Assembly (NCBI RefSeq): GCF_002211305.1
Contig: NZ_LOKW01000027.1
Location: 248,001 to 312,000, forward strand
Direction: 5' to 3'
Source of the DNA: Rhizobium sp. R634
GTDB taxonomy: Bacteria > Pseudomonadota > Alphaproteobacteria > Rhizobiales > Rhizobiaceae
DNA: 64,000 nucleotides
The position numbers and the translations under genes were made by a program. The notes below the pieces were generated by a model. That model saw only the letters and a program-made list of their open reading frames with translations. It was not told the origin of the DNA and made no database searches. Shown here piece after piece: positions 1-9,241 of the stretch (position 1 is its first letter; the number at the start of each line of letters is the position of its first letter).

Positions 1-16
1 ATAAGGAAAAGACCAT
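1..16 (-). CDS. possible start of the next tad-operon gene (partial)
   Basis: An ATG on the minus strand begins two bases after the tadC stop codon, and a GGGAT-like purine stretch lies about ten bases upstream. Only five codons fit before the window edge. In tad operons a TadD-type lipoprotein often follows tadC, but nothing in these few codons identifies it. Confidence 0.2.
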
Positions 17-18
17 GA

Positions 19-924
19 TCAGAACATCCCACTCGACATCATCTCGACAATTGCTGGCGCCAGCACCAGGAGAAGGATCGCGACGACGATCATCATCGCC
101 GGCATGACGATCTTGGCTTTCAGCTTTTCACTGGCCCTGTCCGCCTTCTCCCAGCGGCGGAAGCGCAGGTCGCGCGCATGTTCGCGCAACAGCTCGACGC
201 GGTTGCTGCCCTCGACTTCGCCCTGGATGACGGCGCGGATGACGCGCACCACTTCCTCCGCGGTCATGCGGGCCTCCAGGCGCTGCAGCGCCTCGATCAT
301 GCCGGTGCCGAGCGCCACGTCCTTCAGCGTCTGCTCGATCTCCTCGGTCATGACAGTGCCGGGCGCGGCCTCGGCATAGAGCCTCAGGCTTTCCGGCAAG
401 GTCGCCTGCGCCTGCTGCGTCATGACGACGAGATCGAGGAAATAGGGAAATTCGCGCGAAATCCGCTCCTTGCGGTCCTGCATCTTGTCGTCGGCGACGA
501 CCCAGAAATAGATGGCGGGGATGAAGCCGAGGATCAGGCCCGCCGCAAGCCCGCCTATGACGCTGCCGCTCGCGATGCCGAACAGCAAGCCGAGCAGGAC
601 GAAGCCGAATATGCTCATGACGACGAGAAGCGCGATATATTCCCGTCCCGTCACGCCGCCGAAGGGCCGGCCGCCATAAATCAGCTTCTGCTCGAGCTGC
701 GCGCCGAAATCTGCCAGCAGCGGCTCGAAATGCCTCAGCACGAATTCGACGGGCGTCCGCATGCCGATGCTGTCGACGATATTCGGCGGCGGGCCGTCGC
801 CGCCGGCGGTGCGCCGCACAACCTGGATACTGCCGAGCAGATCGCCGATCCACCAGACGAAGAGCGCGGCTGCGATGCCGGCAAGAGCGATGGCGATCGG
901 GGCGAGAGGTATCTGAGACATCAT
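19..924 (-). CDS. tadC: TadC-like pilus inner-membrane platform protein
   Basis: The 301-aa product is a type II secretion F-domain (T2SSF) membrane protein of the TadC kind. It should form, with TadB, the inner-membrane platform on which the CpaF ATPase acts. Hydrophobic segments lie near residues 6-28, 95-140 (two passes) and 272-298, and the cytoplasmic F-domain lies between the second and third blocks. The start ATG overlaps the stop of the upstream tadB gene as ATGA, so the two are translationally coupled. A second in-frame ATG follows immediately. Position in the operon and topology support the name; sequence specifics alone would only give the F-family. Confidence 0.9.
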   Translation of the reverse strand: MMSQIPLAPIAIALAGIAAALFVWWIGDLLGSIQVVRRTAGGDGPPPNIVDSIGMRTPVEFVLRHFEPLLADFGAQLEQKLIYGGRPFGGVTGREYIALLVVMSIFGFVLLGLLFGIASGSVIGGLAAGLILGFIPAIYFWVVADDKMQDRKERISREFPYFLDLVVMTQQAQATLPESLRLYAEAAPGTVMTEEIEQTLKDVALGTGMIEALQRLEARMTAEEVVRVIRAVIQGEVEGSNRVELLREHARDLRFRRWEKADRASEKLKAKIVMPAMMIVVAILLLVLAPAIVEMMSSGMF

Positions 925-1784
925 ACCGACACCTTCATCATCGAGCGCATCCAGAAGAAGCCGGTTGCGTAGAGAATGGCGCCGACGATCGCGATGACGA
1001 TGCCGATGGCATTGCCGAACACTTTGTCGATCAGTTCCGGCTGACCGAAGAAGATCATCAGGATCATGAACAGCGCACCGCCATTGACGACGCGGAAATT
1101 CATGCGCGCCTGCGACGAGGATGTCGTGATCTTCTGGTCGAGCTTCCAGATTTCCTTGAAGGATTTCGACATTTCGGTCAGCGGTTCGGAAATATCGCCG
1201 CCCTGGCGGGCAAAGAGGCCGAGCGCGGCGTCGACCATCTTGAAGTGCAGGCTCGGTACGTTACGGCCGTGGCGGTCCAGCGCCTCGACCAGGCCGATGC
1301 CGAGCTTCTGCTCGCGGGCGATGCGCTCGAATTCACGCGAGGCTGGCATCTGGCCGGTATCGGCCACCGCATTGACGGCGACGGCGAGCGGCTTGCCGGT
1401 GCGGACCGCCGAGACGATCTGGTCGACGGCATAAGGAAGCTGGGATTCGATCTGCAGCCAGCGGCGCTGCAGGAAATAGCGGATCATCGCCTTGGGCAGG
1501 AAGAAGGCGACGGGGATCGCGATGACGAGGCCGAAGATCGGCCCGAAGATCAGCGAGATCACGATGAAGACGAGGACCGCCGTGATGATATAGGCGAGGA
1601 TCATCGTGTAGGGCGGCACGGCATCGCGACCGAAGACCTGCGCGGCTTCGCTGGCGAGCGCGATGTCGCGCTCGGTCGCGCGCAAGAGCGGTGCCGGCCA
1701 GCTCACCGGCGCACCCCAGACGAGCAATCCCGCCGTCACCGCCCCGAGAGCCACCGTAAAGATCTGCAGAATGCTGATATCCAT
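921..1784 (-). CDS. tadB: TadB-like pilus inner-membrane platform protein
   Basis: This 287-aa T2SSF-family protein is the partner of TadC in the pilus inner-membrane platform. It has an N-terminal membrane segment, a double hydrophobic block near residues 75-115, a central soluble F-domain, and a C-terminal pair ending in a positively charged tail. The frame stays open further upstream, but the ATG at 1784 is chosen because a GAGGGGG ribosome-binding site precedes it and it lies 10 bases after the cpaF stop. It sits between cpaF and tadC, the usual tad order. Confidence 0.88.
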   Translation of the reverse strand: MDISILQIFTVALGAVTAGLLVWGAPVSWPAPLLRATERDIALASEAAQVFGRDAVPPYTMILAYIITAVLVFIVISLIFGPIFGLVIAIPVAFFLPKAMIRYFLQRRWLQIESQLPYAVDQIVSAVRTGKPLAVAVNAVADTGQMPASREFERIAREQKLGIGLVEALDRHGRNVPSLHFKMVDAALGLFARQGGDISEPLTEMSKSFKEIWKLDQKITTSSSQARMNFRVVNGGALFMILMIFFGQPELIDKVFGNAIGIVIAIVGAILYATGFFWMRSMMKVSV

Positions 1785-1794
1785 GGCTTCCCCC

Positions 1795-3693
1795 TCAGAC
1801 GAACATATCGAGTTTCTTGATTTCGCCGTCTTCGCCGAACTCGACGAGCTCGGCGACGAAGGTCGGCAGGTAGCCGGTGAAGGCATGCACCGCCTGTCCG
1901 CCGGCCCGGCCGACGAGATTGAAGATCGGCTCGACGATGACGAGGCCGGTATCGGGATCGATGCCGATCACTTCCGATATCTCGGTCACGGCGCGCCGGC
2001 CGCTTTCCAGGCGGTTGAGCTGCACGACGAGTTCGACGGCGGCGACGATTTGCTGGCGGATCGCCATGACAGGCAGAGAGCTCTGGCCCTGCAAAACCAT
2101 CACCTCCAGGCGGGTCATCATGTCCTGCGGCGTGTTGGCATGGGCCGTCGTCATCGAGCCGGCATGGCCGGTGTTCATCGCCTGCAGCATGTCGATCGCC
2201 TCCGCACCGCGGCACTCGCCGACGATGATGCGGTCGGGGCGCATGCGCAGCGCATTGCGCACGAGATCGCGGATGGTGACGCTGGTCTCGGATTCCGCCG
2301 TCTTCGGCCGCGATTGCAGGTAGACGACATGGATGCCGTCGAGCTGCAGTTCGGACGTGTCCTCGACGGCGACGACGCGCTCGCCGACCGGAATGAATTG
2401 CGACAGGCTGTTCAGGAGCGTCGTCTTGCCGGAGCCGGTGCCGCCTGAGACGACGATGTTCTTGCGGGCGCGCACCGCGGCTTCCAGGAAGGCGCGCATC
2501 GGCTCGCTCAGCGCACCTGCCGTGACCAGCTTGCTGATGTTGAGCCGCGATTTGCCGCCAAATTTGCGGATGGTGAGGCAGGCGCCCCTGACCGCCAGCG
2601 GCGGAATGACGGCGTTGACGCGCGAACCATCCGGCATGCGGAAGTCGGCCATCGCCTCGCTCTCGTTGATCGAACGGTTGGAATCGACGGCGATGCGCTC
2701 GATCACCTTCATCAACTGCCGCTCATTGGCGAAGGCGAAGGGATAGCGCTCCAGCAGGCCGAATTTCTCGACATAGATCTCGTCATAGCGCGTCACCATG
2801 ATTTCCGAGATGACGTCGAGATCCATGAGCTCGGAGATCGTGCCCCACCGGTACATCAGCTCTTCGATGTTGGAACGCAGGTGCGCATGGGCGATCTCAT
2901 AGCGGTCGCCGGCATTGAAGAGAGCTTGCCGGGCTTGGAAGGCGGCGCTGAAACGCGTGTCGAGCTGGGCAAAATCCGAGCGGGTGGATTCGAGGTTGAG
3001 CTTGAGCTGCAGGGCCGAGATCAGAGCCTTGCCGACATCGAAGAGGCGGCGGTTGTCCTGCTCCTCGCGTATCAGGGCCGCCGCATTCGACGAGGCGTCG
3101 CGCCGCGTCGTGCGGGCGATGCGTTTTGCCAGCCACCGATAGACGGCGTTCCTGATGACGAGGACGACGAGATCCTGCGGCGCGGCGTCGAGCGCTTCCT
3201 TGATGAACATGTCGAGGCGTTCACGAATGCGGCCTCGCGTCTCCTCGCGGCCGAAATCGGAGGATTTCACCAGCCGGTCGTATTGCGTGTCCTTCAGCAG
3301 ACGCTCGTGGATTTCCATCTGCAGGGCGAGCACGCGCTCCTGATCGGGAAACTGCGTGACGGCCTCAGGAGCGGCGGCCGGCTCCACCAGTTCGATGGTG
3401 ACATTCGGCACCCAGATCGACATGCCGGCCGAGACCGCGACCGGCGTGCCCGCCCGCAGCGGCTGATCGTCGACACGCGTCGGATTGCGGCCATGATGTT
3501 GAACCGACCAGCCCTGGCCGGATTTGCGCAGCACGAATTGCGGCGAGGAGACATGGCTGCCGCGCAGGCGCACGACGCCCGCCCCAGCGGGCAGCGTAAG
3601 CGTACTGCTTTCGCCGACGAAATAGGTCTCGTTCGCCGAAAGCGGGATCACCTCCCGTCCGCTGCCGTCCTCATAGGAAATCTTCAACAGCAT
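1795..3693 (-). CDS. cpaF: CpaF/TadA-type secretion ATPase with N-terminal FHA domain
   Basis: The 632-aa protein is a VirB11/CpaF-family hexameric ATPase that powers Tad pilus assembly. The C-terminal two thirds carry the family core: a Walker A GGTGSGKTTLLNSL around residues 416-429, an Asp box (VVAVEDTSEL), and a Walker B/His region with RPDRIIVGECRG and HAGSMTTAHANT. Residues about 1-100 are an extra beta-rich segment with the GSHVSSPQ and GRNPTRVDDQPL patterns of a forkhead-associated (FHA) domain, followed by a Pro/Ala linker. Ordinary CpaF proteins lack this FHA part. It is 22 bases downstream of cpaB and 10 bases upstream of tadB. A second, FHA-less CpaF lies divergently at 10086-11234. 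Confidence 0.92.
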   Translation of the reverse strand: MLLKISYEDGSGREVIPLSANETYFVGESSTLTLPAGAGVVRLRGSHVSSPQFVLRKSGQGWSVQHHGRNPTRVDDQPLRAGTPVAVSAGMSIWVPNVTIELVEPAAAPEAVTQFPDQERVLALQMEIHERLLKDTQYDRLVKSSDFGREETRGRIRERLDMFIKEALDAAPQDLVVLVIRNAVYRWLAKRIARTTRRDASSNAAALIREEQDNRRLFDVGKALISALQLKLNLESTRSDFAQLDTRFSAAFQARQALFNAGDRYEIAHAHLRSNIEELMYRWGTISELMDLDVISEIMVTRYDEIYVEKFGLLERYPFAFANERQLMKVIERIAVDSNRSINESEAMADFRMPDGSRVNAVIPPLAVRGACLTIRKFGGKSRLNISKLVTAGALSEPMRAFLEAAVRARKNIVVSGGTGSGKTTLLNSLSQFIPVGERVVAVEDTSELQLDGIHVVYLQSRPKTAESETSVTIRDLVRNALRMRPDRIIVGECRGAEAIDMLQAMNTGHAGSMTTAHANTPQDMMTRLEVMVLQGQSSLPVMAIRQQIVAAVELVVQLNRLESGRRAVTEISEVIGIDPDTGLVIVEPIFNLVGRAGGQAVHAFTGYLPTFVAELVEFGEDGEIKKLDMFV

Positions 3694-3715
3694 GGCTCAC
3701 TCCCTCATGCGGCGG

Positions 3716-4654
3716 TCACATGCGCGTCCAGTTGATGCTCGGCAGGTCCTCGACGCTATTGTCGGCCGGATTGCGCAGCACCATGTTCAGGCTGCCATTC
3801 GACTGGCCCAGGGCAAAAATCAGCATTTCCGCTTCCGAAGGCGTCACCTCGACGGTCACGTTGTTGTAGGTGCTGTTGGCCTTGGTGATGGCGCCCTCGG
3901 CAGTCGTCGCCGCGCCGACGGCCAGGACCTTGACGTTCTGCAGGAAGGTGCGGGTGACGACGCGGGTGCGCGAGCTGATGCCGAGCTTATAGTCCTGTGC
4001 CTGTTTGCGGTAGGCGTTGACGTCGTTCTCGTCGGCGCCGGGATATTGGGTGAGATAGTTCTTCAGCATCTGCTCGACCGGCGAGGCCGGCTGGGCCGGA
4101 GCCTGCGGCTGTCCGGCTGCAGCAGCCGCTTGGCCGGGAGCGGCAGGTGCCTGGCCGGGGACTCCCGGCTGGGTCGCAGCAGGGGGCGCGACAGGCTCGA
4201 CCGGTTCGTCGACCGTGCCGATGATATCGACATAGCTGCCGGGCTCGACGAAGTGGCCGACGGCAGCAGCCGCATTGACGGGAAGCGTCAGCGCCCGTTT
4301 GCCGGGCGCAATCATCGTCGTCAGGCGACCGCCGTCGGCATCGTCGAAATATTGGAAGAGCAATACGGAACCGGCCGGAATGTCGGCGGCAGCGGTCCTA
4401 TCCTTCAGCCATTCCTGATAGGCGCTCGCCGCAGGCACGGCGAGCTTGGCGAGCGCGCCGAAGCTCTCCGGCAGCATCACCGGTTCGGCGAGCATATCGG
4501 GCGTGATCGCCTGCCCTCTCGTCACCTTCCTGTCGGGCTGGAGGCGCATGAAGGCATAGGCCGTCTGCTCGTTCTTGACGCTCTCCGTCCAGAAATACAG
4601 CAGGACGCCCGTAATGAGCCCGACAATGACAGCCGCAATGAGCTTCCAGTTCAT
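3716..4654 (-). CDS. cpaB: CpaB/RcpC-like Flp pilus assembly protein
   Basis: This 312-aa protein has an N-terminal membrane anchor (about residues 5-22), then a SAF-like domain (PDRKVTRGQAITPDML) and the ITLPV-type core around ALTLPVNAAAAVGHF and PGSYVDIIGT. A Pro/Ala/Gln-rich linker near residues 155-200 precedes a conserved C-terminal part. CpaB proteins are thought to work in the periplasm with the pilus secretin. No secretin (CpaC/RcpA) gene is visible in this window. The start ATG overlaps the upstream stop as ATGA. Confidence 0.85.
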   Translation of the reverse strand: MNWKLIAAVIVGLITGVLLYFWTESVKNEQTAYAFMRLQPDRKVTRGQAITPDMLAEPVMLPESFGALAKLAVPAASAYQEWLKDRTAAADIPAGSVLLFQYFDDADGGRLTTMIAPGKRALTLPVNAAAAVGHFVEPGSYVDIIGTVDEPVEPVAPPAATQPGVPGQAPAAPGQAAAAAGQPQAPAQPASPVEQMLKNYLTQYPGADENDVNAYRKQAQDYKLGISSRTRVVTRTFLQNVKVLAVGAATTAEGAITKANSTYNNVTVEVTPSEAEMLIFALGQSNGSLNMVLRNPADNSVEDLPSINWTRM

Positions 4655-5568
4655 GGTGTGATTCCCTCTACGAAGGGTTGCCTGATTTGAATGACTTCGA
4701 CGGTGCTGCCGTCGCTTTTGCTGCGGGTGTAGAGAACATTGGCCTCGACGCTGCCGCGCCGGCCATAAAGCGCCGTCACTCTGCCGCGCTGGGCCGGCGG
4801 CGTCTCGATGGTGAAACCGTCACGGGCGAGAAGATCGGCGCGGGCATCGGACCAGCGCGCGGCCGACAGCGTGCCTTTCGAGACGACCGTGCGCGACATG
4901 TGGCCATTGTCGCGGTCGCCAATATCGCTCAGCACCTCGACGCCGGGCGGCGGGCGCAGCGGCGGCGGCAGTTTGCCAGTATCGGCGGGCGCTGCAAAGG
5001 CCGGCAGCGTCGCGGCGACATCGTCGAAGCGGCTCATCAGCACCTCGGTCGCCGGCGCATCGGCGGGACGGCGGATCATGATCGAAACGCCTGGTATCGG
5101 CCCCCGTGCCGACGGATTTTCCGGATCCTGCCGGCGCAGATACTCAAGCGCGGCTTCGCCGTCGCCATCGAAGAAGCGCACGACCACGGCGAGATCGTCG
5201 CGGATACGGCTCGTCTTCGGGACGATCAGCATGTTGGCGGCGATGACGGCCGTCAATTCGTCTTTATCGTTGCTTTTCGGCAAGGCGGGCCGGGTATTGG
5301 CGGCCAGAACCCGCAGCCATTCGTCGGTGATATCGGAAATGCTGCGATCGCTCTGATAGGGCGTGAACTGCAGCGGCTGGCCGTTGATGACGAGATCCCG
5401 CGGCGAGCGCTCCGGCGCGCCGAGAATGCCGGCCAGCATCGAATTCAGCGTCGCCCTGAAATCCTTGTAGACCTCGGCGCGGCCTGGAGTGGCCGCGACC
5501 AGGGCGCCAATCCCGATGAGGAGAGCCAAGACCGCCAGATGACGGGAGATGCGCGCGGCCTGTTTCAT
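4651..5568 (-). CDS. secreted protein of unknown function in the tad operon
   Basis: I do not recognise this 305-aa protein. It starts with a clear Sec signal peptide (basic MKQAARISRH, hydrophobic core, likely cleavage after TPGRA near residue 29) and is otherwise soluble, with a proline-rich stretch (GKLPPPLRPPPG) near residue 195. The ATG at 5568 is one base after the stop of the upstream TadE-like gene, and the gene's own stop overlaps the cpaB start. It is therefore embedded in the operon and probably acts in the periplasm in pilus assembly. The frame is open upstream of this ATG, but that part lies inside the preceding gene. Confidence 0.75.
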   Translation of the reverse strand: MKQAARISRHLAVLALLIGIGALVAATPGRAEVYKDFRATLNSMLAGILGAPERSPRDLVINGQPLQFTPYQSDRSISDITDEWLRVLAANTRPALPKSNDKDELTAVIAANMLIVPKTSRIRDDLAVVVRFFDGDGEAALEYLRRQDPENPSARGPIPGVSIMIRRPADAPATEVLMSRFDDVAATLPAFAAPADTGKLPPPLRPPPGVEVLSDIGDRDNGHMSRTVVSKGTLSAARWSDARADLLARDGFTIETPPAQRGRVTALYGRRGSVEANVLYTRSKSDGSTVEVIQIRQPFVEGITP

Positions 5569-5569
5569 T

Positions 5570-6187
5570 TTATTTCGCCCCCGGGAAGACGCCGTCGAAG
5601 AGATCGCCGGAATCGCTGGCGACATCGCGGATTTCCCGGCGCAGGGTCGGGTCATAGCCTCGGCTCGTGGTGTCGTTGTTGTGGGAGGCAAAGAGCGTCG
5701 AGTCGTCCACCGTGAAGGCATCCTTCCAGCGGAGGCTCCGGATGGTATCGAGATCGTCGGAATCCCGGAACTTGTAGACGCGGTCTGCCGTCGCCGTGAC
5801 GAGCTGCGGCTTTTCGTTGGCGAGATCGCCGACCATATCGCCGAAATCACGGCCGTCGCTCTTCAGCGTGTTCTGCACGTCGTCCCAGACGAAGGTGCGC
5901 TGCGGATCGCCGTCGCCTTCATGGGAAGGCGTGCGCGAGCAGTTCATGGCATCGCGTCCCGGCAGCGCCGGCAGGGCCGGGAGCGGGAAGACGTTCGAAA
6001 AGTCGGAGGTGCAGTTCAGCCCGTTGGCCTCGGCGAAGGCGGCGTTGCGCATGGCGAGCATGGTCCCGACCTTCTTGGTCGAAATCCTGTTCGCATGGAT
6101 GACGAAAATCACGATCAGCAGGATCACCGGCGCAGCAAGCACGAATTCGATCGAGGCAAGCCCGCGCCTGTCGCGGTGCAGCCGCAT
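5570..6187 (-). CDS. TadE-like minor pseudopilin
   Basis: The 205-aa product begins MRLHRDRRGLASIEFVLAAP, a basic leader followed by a G-x4-E-F prepilin processing site (G9, E14) and one hydrophobic helix, as in TadE/TadF pseudopilins cleaved by the CpaA peptidase. The rest is a periplasmic domain. The frame extends to an ATG at 6250, preceded by a GGGGGGAG stretch and overlapping the previous gene by 29 bases. I prefer 6187 because it gives a normal short leader, although its ribosome-binding site is weak. It lies directly upstream of the secreted unknown. Confidence 0.8.
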   Translation of the reverse strand: MRLHRDRRGLASIEFVLAAPVILLIVIFVIHANRISTKKVGTMLAMRNAAFAEANGLNCTSDFSNVFPLPALPALPGRDAMNCSRTPSHEGDGDPQRTFVWDDVQNTLKSDGRDFGDMVGDLANEKPQLVTATADRVYKFRDSDDLDTIRSLRWKDAFTVDDSTLFASHNNDTTSRGYDPTLRREIRDVASDSGDLFDGVFPGAK

Positions 6188-6221
6188 CAAGATGCCGCCG
6201 GCCGGAGCGCCACCGGCATGC

Positions 6222-7865
6222 TCAGTGTGTGTTGACGTCAGCCCAGGCATTGGCTCCCCCCTGGTCGAAGACCCGCGTCAAGCCGGTGAAACTGTCGGCG
6301 GCTTGACTCTGCTTGATGGTGTTGGAGACGGCGCCGATATCGTCGGCGAGCGTCGCGGGCGCAAGCGAGGCAAGCCAGTCCTGCGTGTAGAGATCGAAGG
6401 CCGTGTAATTGTGCACCCAGCTCTGTGCGAAAGCATAGGCGGAGGGCGTCTTGTCCTTGAACAGCCGGACCTGGAGCCTCGCCCGCGGCGCACGCGAAAC
6501 GACCGCCAGCGTCTGGTAATCGGTGAGCTGGTCGCCGCCGAAGGGCGTGAAGTTGAAGGGAATGCGGCCCTTCAGCCAATAGGGCTTCGGGAAGGAGAGG
6601 ACGGGCAGGCTGGCACCGGCCACCGAGATCGCGCCGCCGGCAGGGCCGCAGACCTGGTTCCAGATCATGTCGAACTTGCGGGTGAAATCGTTCTCGTCCT
6701 TGGTCTGCGCGTCGGAATAACGCGGCGGCACGTCGATCGGCAGCTGGAAGGGGTTGGTGATGCCGAAGCCGACACCGAAGACCTTGTCGGCGAGCCAGAA
6801 GCTGACATCGAGCGCTACTTCTTCCCAGAAGCCGAGATCGCCGGCCCATTGTTCGACGATCGCCTTGAAGGGAACTTTGCTGAGATAGGCCGGGCCGAAG
6901 GCTTCGTAGAAGATGTAGAACTCCACCAGCTGATCGTCGATGCCGCTCTCATGATTGACCCAATCACGGATATGGCTGCCGTCGACGCCGCCCGCGGTCA
7001 ACGGACCCTTGCCGTTGGGGAAGCCGCGGTTGGCAAACTCGCCGCGCATGAGAAGCGGATCCTGTCCCTGGGTGCCATTCGACATGGCAAGGCACATTTC
7101 CGTATAGGCGGCGACGGGATTGGCGCCATCACGGTCCACCGGCAGGTTGCCGCCGGCGCCTTCTCCGGCGTCGTTGCAGGATTCGCACGGCGGATGAAAC
7201 ACGACGTGGTCAGACTTGTTCAGGCGCACCAGATGCAGGGCCTCGTTGCCGACGCGCTGCGGGAAGCTTTCCACGAGGTAATCGTTCAGGTCGTTCATCG
7301 CATCGATGATGTCGCTCGACTTGTTGATGAGACCCCAGGGATCGTATTTGACTTGCGCGGCCACCGTATAGGCAATCGCTTTGGTGGCTTCGGTCGCCCG
7401 GAAGCCCTGAAACGCCAGGCAAGCGCCGTAGATAATGCCGCCGACGATTGGGACCTTCTGCCAGCCGGGGCAATAGGGCATCGGCGGAAGCGGCGGCAGC
7501 AGGGATGCCGGACCGAAGCCTTCCGTGAAGGAATATTCGGCAAGTTTCGCCAGAATGACGCCCGAGCGCAGGGCCAGTTCCGCCGTCGTGAGCTGGTAGG
7601 CGACCGACGTCGCCATGACCACGGTTGCCTGGGAAGAGGCGACATTGTTCATCGCCATGATGTTGAGATAGCGTGCTTCCCAATCGGCGTGGACGAGGGC
7701 CGCGGCATCCGCAGTATCCTGCGTGCGCTGCTTGTCGTAGATCATCTGCCCGGTGTTCAGGATCCAGACGATCATCAGCGCGAGCGCAATCGTCATGTAG
7801 AGGATGATCGGCGACAGGAATCCGCGGTCGTCGCGATGCAGGCGTTTGATGAACGTCGGTGTCAT
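6222..7865 (-). CDS. TadG-like pilus-associated protein
   Basis: A 547-aa protein with a short basic leader ending HRDDRGF, then one transmembrane helix (about residues 17-38), then the TadG-typical DTADAAALVHA segment around residues 50-60 and a large extracytoplasmic region. TadG-type proteins are von Willebrand-like or Flp-associated surface or periplasmic factors. No clear MIDAS motif is visible here. The ATG at 7865 overlaps the stop of the upstream TadE-like gene (ATGA). The open frame extends about 100 codons upstream but has arginine-rich shadow composition. Confidence 0.8.
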   Translation of the reverse strand: MTPTFIKRLHRDDRGFLSPIILYMTIALALMIVWILNTGQMIYDKQRTQDTADAAALVHADWEARYLNIMAMNNVASSQATVVMATSVAYQLTTAELALRSGVILAKLAEYSFTEGFGPASLLPPLPPMPYCPGWQKVPIVGGIIYGACLAFQGFRATEATKAIAYTVAAQVKYDPWGLINKSSDIIDAMNDLNDYLVESFPQRVGNEALHLVRLNKSDHVVFHPPCESCNDAGEGAGGNLPVDRDGANPVAAYTEMCLAMSNGTQGQDPLLMRGEFANRGFPNGKGPLTAGGVDGSHIRDWVNHESGIDDQLVEFYIFYEAFGPAYLSKVPFKAIVEQWAGDLGFWEEVALDVSFWLADKVFGVGFGITNPFQLPIDVPPRYSDAQTKDENDFTRKFDMIWNQVCGPAGGAISVAGASLPVLSFPKPYWLKGRIPFNFTPFGGDQLTDYQTLAVVSRAPRARLQVRLFKDKTPSAYAFAQSWVHNYTAFDLYTQDWLASLAPATLADDIGAVSNTIKQSQAADSFTGLTRVFDQGGANAWADVNTH

Positions 7866-8659
7866 AGCAGGTTCACCTCCGCGGTCGAGATCGTGTAGTA
7901 GCGGCCGTCCTTCCTCTGGCCGCGGGCGAAGACCCAGCCGGCATATTCGAGCAGCAGGAAGCGGGCTTCGACCCTGGCGGTGACGGGCACGTGCGGCGAC
8001 CGGTTGATGGCGGCAAAGAGCGCCATCGGCGCGCGGTCGACGGTCACGGTAACGTTCTGCGGGTCGAACATGTAGCGGGCCTGATTGTGCATGGCGCGCC
8101 AGTTCTTCGAAAGGCCCGAGGCATCGGCAAGGTTCTTCAGCGCCTCTTCCGGCGGCTGGCACGCGCCGACGCATCTGAGCTGGTCGTAGGGTGCGGCCGG
8201 GATCAGCGCCAGGCGAGCGGCAAGATCGGCCTTCCCTGGCGCAGCATCGTCGTCGCAGGTCTTGGCGTCGATCAGGCTGCGGATGGTGATCGGCAGGGCC
8301 GGGCAGAAATAGACGCGGGCGCTGCGCGCCGCCGCATAGGCGGCGTAATGCGTGAAAAGGTGGTTCTTTGCCAGAATGGTGAACTGGAACACCACGAACA
8401 TGAAGAAGACGAAGACCGGCGTGACGAGCACGAAGTCCATCATCGTGGTGCTGCCCGACATATCGCCATGAAGCTCCGATATCCGGCGCCGGCGGGCGGA
8501 AAGCCGCGGCAGCAGCAGCATCGAGGCGAAGAGCACAAGGGCGATCGCAAAGGTACCGAAGAGGGCGCCGTGATCCTCGGGAATCCAGAAGGTCCGCGAG
8601 TGCAGGATCGAACTCCAGAAGGCACCGTCGAAAATGGGGCGTTCGAGTTCAGGGCGCAT
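7862..8659 (-). CDS. TadE-like pilus protein with extra N-terminal membrane helix
   Basis: The 265-aa product has a first hydrophobic helix near residues 35-55 and then, after MSGSTTMMDFVLVTP, a second TadE-type helix followed by the characteristic AAYAAARSARVYF segment. TadE-like pseudopilins normally have only the second helix, so the N-terminal 70 residues are an addition. The ATG at 8659 follows the cpaA stop by five bases and gives MRPELERP. An upstream extension of the frame is rejected as arginine-rich non-coding translation. It is translationally coupled to the TadG-like gene downstream. Confidence 0.75.
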   Translation of the reverse strand: MRPELERPIFDGAFWSSILHSRTFWIPEDHGALFGTFAIALVLFASMLLLPRLSARRRRISELHGDMSGSTTMMDFVLVTPVFVFFMFVVFQFTILAKNHLFTHYAAYAAARSARVYFCPALPITIRSLIDAKTCDDDAAPGKADLAARLALIPAAPYDQLRCVGACQPPEEALKNLADASGLSKNWRAMHNQARYMFDPQNVTVTVDRAPMALFAAINRSPHVPVTARVEARFLLLEYAGWVFARGQRKDGRYYTISTAEVNLL

Positions 8660-8664
8660 TGCCG

Positions 8665-9228
8665 TTACCTCACGAAGGCAAGAGGGGTGAAATCGGGCAT
8701 GAAAAGGCACCAGATGAGCCCGAGAGCGGCGGCGACGCCGAAGCGGATGGTATGATGTGTTTCGCGCGGCTTCAGCACCGCAGCGGCGCCGCGGATACCC
8801 GCCGGCAGCAGCAAGACGAACAGTCCGACCGCCCGCAACAAGCCGCTCCATTGAACCCGCCGTGCCATGGAGAAGACGGCGATCACGCCGCCGACGGTGA
8901 GCGATGCGAGCATCACGTCGATGGCGGGCCAGAGGCCGAGGATGGCGCCGAGCGCCGCCATCAGCTTGACATCGCCGCCGCCGCAGCTTCCTGCTGCGAA
9001 GGCGATGATGAAGATCATGCCGGCCGCAAGGAGGCCGGCAAAGGCAAGGCCGATCCCTGCCAGACCGCCGCTGATTGCTGCCAGCACGAAGCCGGCAAGC
9101 AAGCAGGGATAGGTCACGGCGTTCGGGATGTGACCATGGCGGTGATCGAGCACCGCCGCGGTCGTGGCGCAGGCGACGGCAAGAGCCGTCGCCGCAGGCA
9201 TCTGGGTCAGATCATAGGTCATGTCCAT
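8665..9228 (-). CDS. cpaA: CpaA/TadV prepilin peptidase
   Basis: This 187-aa polytopic membrane protein is an A24-family aspartic prepilin peptidase of the small CpaA/TadV type. The two catalytic aspartates are visible: D28 in LDHRHGHIPN and D86 in the GxGD-type motif CGGGDVKLMAALGA. It should remove the basic leaders of the pilin-like and TadE/TadG-like proteins encoded around it. It is 13 bases downstream of the pilin-like gene, consistent with one operon. Confidence 0.9.
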   Translation of the reverse strand: MDMTYDLTQMPAATALAVACATTAAVLDHRHGHIPNAVTYPCLLAGFVLAAISGGLAGIGLAFAGLLAAGMIFIIAFAAGSCGGGDVKLMAALGAILGLWPAIDVMLASLTVGGVIAVFSMARRVQWSGLLRAVGLFVLLLPAGIRGAAAVLKPRETHHTIRFGVAAALGLIWCLFMPDFTPLAFVR

Positions 9229-9241
9229 GACACGGATCCGA

